A stretch of DNA of 13,387 nt from assembly GCA_012841485.1 (NCBI GenBank), contig DUUU01000474.1:1-13387 (forward strand), given 5' to 3'. The DNA comes from Armatimonadota bacterium. Its GTDB lineage: Bacteria; Armatimonadota; JAAZEB01. Of this stretch, positions 13,266 to 13,387 are shown one piece after another. The translations under genes were made by a program, and so were the position numbers. Every line of letters starts with the position of its first letter. Position 1 is the stretch's first letter. The notes under the pieces are model-generated. The model was given only the letters and a program-made list of their open reading frames with translations. It was not told where the DNA came from and made no database searches.

Positions 13266-13387
13266 GTGAACGAAGCATATCGAAGCGTCTTGGAGCAGTT
13301 GGTGGCGATGTCCGCTCGCCTGGGCGAGCCGGAGCGGGACCTGGTGATCTTGGGAGAGGGGAACACCTCGGCGGCGGTTGATGATGA
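13266..13387 (+). CDS. class II aldolase/adducin-family protein, N-terminal part (runs off the window)
   Basis: GTG 13266 opens a frame that continues to the window end (40 complete codons). The visible sequence, NEAYRSVLEQLVAMSARLG followed by LVILGEGNTSAAVDD, matches the start of class II aldolase/adducin-type proteins, where a GEGNTSA or GGNxS loop forms part of the phosphate and substrate site. GGAAG at 13255-13259 is 6 bases upstream. A gap of 94 bases separates it from the mutase remnant. Members split fuculose 1-phosphate, ribulose phosphates or related compounds, so it may act with the kinase at 10497. The zinc histidines would lie outside the window, so activity cannot be judged. Confidence 0.65.
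   Translation, partial: MNEAYRSVLEQLVAMSARLGEPERDLVILGEGNTSAAVDD

Noticed and set aside
1..13387. CRISPR arrays, tRNA or rRNA genes
   Set aside because: No regularly spaced repeats and no cloverleaf or rRNA-like segments were noticed on reading both strands.

Overview
The window is a gene-dense, G+C-rich bacterial segment (about two thirds G+C by eye). It carries genes for heptose and Kdo activation and a signal-peptide protein resembling an outer-membrane barrel. That points to a Gram-negative (diderm) bacterium making an LPS-type outer membrane. The mix of sugar-catabolic genes, stand-alone RfaE1/RfaE2 enzymes and a deoxyhypusine-synthase-like gene makes me think of Armatimonadota or Planctomycetota, but this is only an impression and no marker gene is present.

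Left part (1-5370), all on the + strand, is a compact catabolic operon. It holds the 3' end of a gene with a concanavalin-like lectin (LamG-type) domain, a class I DhnA/LsrF-type aldolase, a metal-dependent amidohydrolase, a fucose/arabinose-isomerase-like protein and an FGGY sugar kinase. Two junctions are 4-base GTGA overlaps. Isomerase, kinase and aldolase together suggest aldose to ketose to ketose phosphate to two short fragments. The sugar cannot be read from sequence, and the amidohydrolase is an unexplained extra step, possibly a lactonase. A hairpin follows the kinase stop.

Middle part (5371-6511) is mostly non-coding. It holds a minus-strand remnant of an IS630-type transposase (helix-turn-helix part only), several hairpins and short repeats. 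It ends in a near-consensus sigma-70 promoter (TTGACC, 17 bases, TACAAT) that starts a leader of about 270 bases.

Right part (6512-13387), + strand, looks like an envelope-sugar operon driven by that promoter. The order is a secreted beta-barrel-like protein, a deoxyhypusine-synthase-like protein, heptose-7-phosphate kinase (rfaE1), heptose-1-phosphate cytidylyltransferase-family nucleotidyltransferase (rfaE2) and CMP-Kdo synthetase (kdsB). The first five genes overlap one another by 1 to 14 bases. After a 105-base gap come a D-ribulokinase-like FGGY kinase, a phosphomannomutase gene that has lost its catalytic domain through an internal deletion plus frame change, and the start of a class II aldolase-family gene that runs off the window.

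The points most worth following are the deoxyhypusine-synthase-like gene embedded in a heptose/Kdo operon, the phosphomannomutase deletion sitting exactly at a strong GC hairpin, and the unassigned five-gene sugar catabolic cassette.
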